Origin: Cardiocondyla obscurior
Lineage: Eukaryota; Arthropoda; Insecta; Hymenoptera; Formicidae
Direction: 5' to 3'
Length of the DNA: 64,000 nt
Assembly (NCBI RefSeq): GCF_019399895.1
Contig: NC_091867.1
Location: 4,402,001-4,466,000 of the forward strand
In this document: one piece after another, positions 62,922 through 64,000 of the stretch
How the letters are laid out: each line of letters starts with the position of its first letter
Numbering within the stretch: position 1 is the first letter of the stretch
Made by a program: the position numbers and the translations under genes
Notes under the pieces: model-generated
What the model saw: the letters and a program-made list of their open reading frames with translations, nothing else
Database searches by the model: none
Told to the model about the DNA's origin: nothing

Positions 62922-63107
62922 CTAGTTTAAAAAAAAAATTCCACTTACACTCTTTTGCGCGACCCTGTACGGTACTCACATTTTTTAATTTCGCAGCAAA
63001 TGTCGTCCGGCTACTTTATCGGTACTTCCGAAAAAAAAAACGCGCGACGAACTGGCTGCAGTTCGTATAATTATTGATATCGGCGAGCGACACGTTAATT
63101 TCTCCTT

Positions 63108-63155
63108 CGGATTTTTATTTAAATAAAACTCTGGTTTTATTTAAATAAAAATCCG
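63108..63155. repeat. perfect 22-bp inverted repeat with 4-base loop
   Basis: The arm at 63,108-63,129 (starting CGGATTTTTATTTAAA) is the exact reverse complement of 63,134-63,155, with TCTG between them. It lies between the two units of the tandem duplication. Such a hairpin could form a cruciform or an RNA stem, or be a tiny foldback insertion. It lacks the long imperfect stem expected of a microRNA precursor. Confidence 0.9.
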
Positions 63156-63409
63156 GAAGAGTGCTGGCTGTAAGAATGTCAAGTTAAAATATTACACGAG
63201 AAATAACTAAATTTTTTATAATCGTTATTTTTAATGTTTTTATATATTATTTTATTTTTATATTTTATTTGTTCGCGCGCGTATAATGGGGATTATATAT
63301 TATTTTACTTTATTAAATTAATTTTTATAAAAAGACTAATTTTTTTTTTCTTTTATATAGAATTTGATTTTCCCACCCAAAAATCTTATTTACTAAAAAG
63401 GGAACTATA
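63156..63409. other. AT-rich spacer between duplicated units
   Basis: This is very AT-rich sequence with T runs and a short Phe/Ile/Tyr-rich frame that is composition-driven. No gene is recognised. Confidence 0.5.
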
Positions 63410-63417
63410 TCACAAAC

Positions 63418-63452
63418 CTTGATCGATGCGCAGCAGCGAAGTTATAATATAT
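63418..63452 (-). other. exon-like block B2, 35 nt, minus strand
   Basis: On the minus strand it is preceded by TTTGTTTGTTACAG, a good acceptor, and ends at CAAG|GTTTGT, an acceptable donor. It would continue the frame from A2 in phase 0 (IYYNFAAAHRS). The length differs from B1 by 7 bases, so the two would not be interchangeable in frame. Confidence 0.3.
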
Positions 63453-63618
63453 CTGTAACAAACAAATAAAAAATTAAATTGTAGATATATATTTAACACA
63501 CTGTTAAGGAAAAAAAATTTTTTGCGCGCTTTTAATTTTTCAATTAAAAAAAAAGAAAAAAGAAAAATTATAAAAACGTCACAGTCATTAATTTTATATT
63601 AATAAAAACGATGCTTAC

Positions 63619-63753
63619 CCAAGTGTTGCTTCGCTGAAGCAGGATGCCCTTCCCGAGCCTCCTCCTCCTCCCAGATGGGACGTGACAAGTCATCCTTCAC
63701 AAGATACTCGCGACACAAAGACTACACTTTCATCTTCACTTATGGATCATGAT
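63619..63753 (-). other. exon-like block A2, 135 nt, minus strand
   Basis: On the minus strand the tract TTGTTTTGCTCTGTTTCAG directly precedes it, a near-ideal 3' splice site, and ACTTGG|GTAAGC follows, a good donor. All three frames stop soon after its start, so the beginning would be untranslated. An ATG in the conserved core then opens a 25-codon frame (MTCHVPSGRRRRLGKGILL) that reaches the donor in phase 0 and continues into B2. The family is unknown; a non-coding spliced RNA is equally possible. Confidence 0.33.
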
Positions 63754-63757
63754 CTGA

Positions 63758-64000
63758 AACAGAGCAAAACAATTTTTCTTGGTTAATCACATATCAAATG
63801 TATTAATATATTATTAAAATATATCATTTGTATCAACGAACTCTGCGTGTGAAATATTTAGCGCGTACAGAACGCGGTGGCGAGCAACACTCCCTGCGTA
63901 GTTCGTCATCTACGGAACGCGACGGTGTAAAAGTCTAGCACGTGTCTCGATCTGCTTTACGGTAGAGGTCGTGTGATTGTGTAGGTCGTACAGCGCCAGC
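63758..64000. other. non-coding right edge, CpG-rich at the end
   Basis: AT-rich DNA turns CpG-rich after about 63,840. If the minus-strand exon-like blocks belong to a transcript, its start may lie here or beyond the window. No open frame of note or core promoter motif was identified. Confidence 0.4.

Larger units (their letters stand above)
62640..62925 (-). repeat. tandem duplication, unit 1 (conserved blocks A1 and B1)
   Basis: This unit matches 63,410-63,757. Block B shares CGATGCGCAGC and a following GAAGTT-like stretch (62,652 against 63,424). Block A shares a 33-base core (62,831-62,863 against 63,662-63,694) with two differences. The offset is 772 bases for B and 831 for A, so the spacer changed length while the blocks were kept. 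Confidence 0.75.
63410..63757 (-). repeat. tandem duplication, unit 2 (conserved blocks A2 and B2)
   Basis: This unit has the same order and orientation as 62,640-62,925. Outside the two blocks the units are poorly alignable AT-rich DNA, so conservation is concentrated in A and B. That pattern suggests selection on the blocks, or that only they remain recognisable. Confidence 0.75.

Noticed and set aside
1..64000. tRNA, rRNA and known insect microRNA genes
   Set aside because: I looked for B-box-like GGTTCRA motifs with a matching 5' half and for familiar microRNA seeds and saw none. A covariance-model scan would be needed to exclude them.

Overview
The window looks like nuclear DNA of a hymenopteran insect, most likely an ant. 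Grounds: AT-rich non-coding DNA with unusually frequent CpG, many long dinucleotide microsatellites, canonical GT-AG splice-like signals, and no operon-like coding. This is an inference from composition; no gene was matched to a named species or family. No rRNA, tRNA, CRISPR array or intact transposase was seen.

From the left end to about 57.6 kb I see no gene I can name. The stretch is intergenic or intronic and is broken up by microsatellites ((GA)n, (CA)n, three (TA)n tracts, (TC)n), homopolymers, a 34-bp minisatellite, a 13-bp triple repeat, a two-copy dispersed repeat (about 1.46 kb and 28.6 kb) and a diverged direct duplication near 31 kb. A protein-like but broken stretch lies at 48.25-48.80 kb. 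A CpG-rich patch at 52.2-52.75 kb carries the longest open frame of the window (230 codons), of unknown meaning.

From 57.66 to 61.48 kb the sequence looks like the promoter and 5' part of a plus-strand gene that leaves the window to the right. It has a GC/CpG-rich island, several small ATG-initiated open frames with gene-like codon use, a strong splice donor at 60,224, a candidate acceptor at 60,587 and an ATG-to-donor segment of exactly 68 codons (61,273-61,476). The gene was not recognised.

The right end (62.64-63.76 kb) holds a tandem duplication of about 0.8 kb. Two blocks in each unit stay conserved and are bounded by splice-like signals, chiefly on the minus strand. A 33-nt core differs at only two positions between copies. 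A perfect 22-bp hairpin lies between the copies. This duplicated exon-like pair and the leader with several small open frames are the most unusual structures in the window. Neither has a known function from sequence alone.
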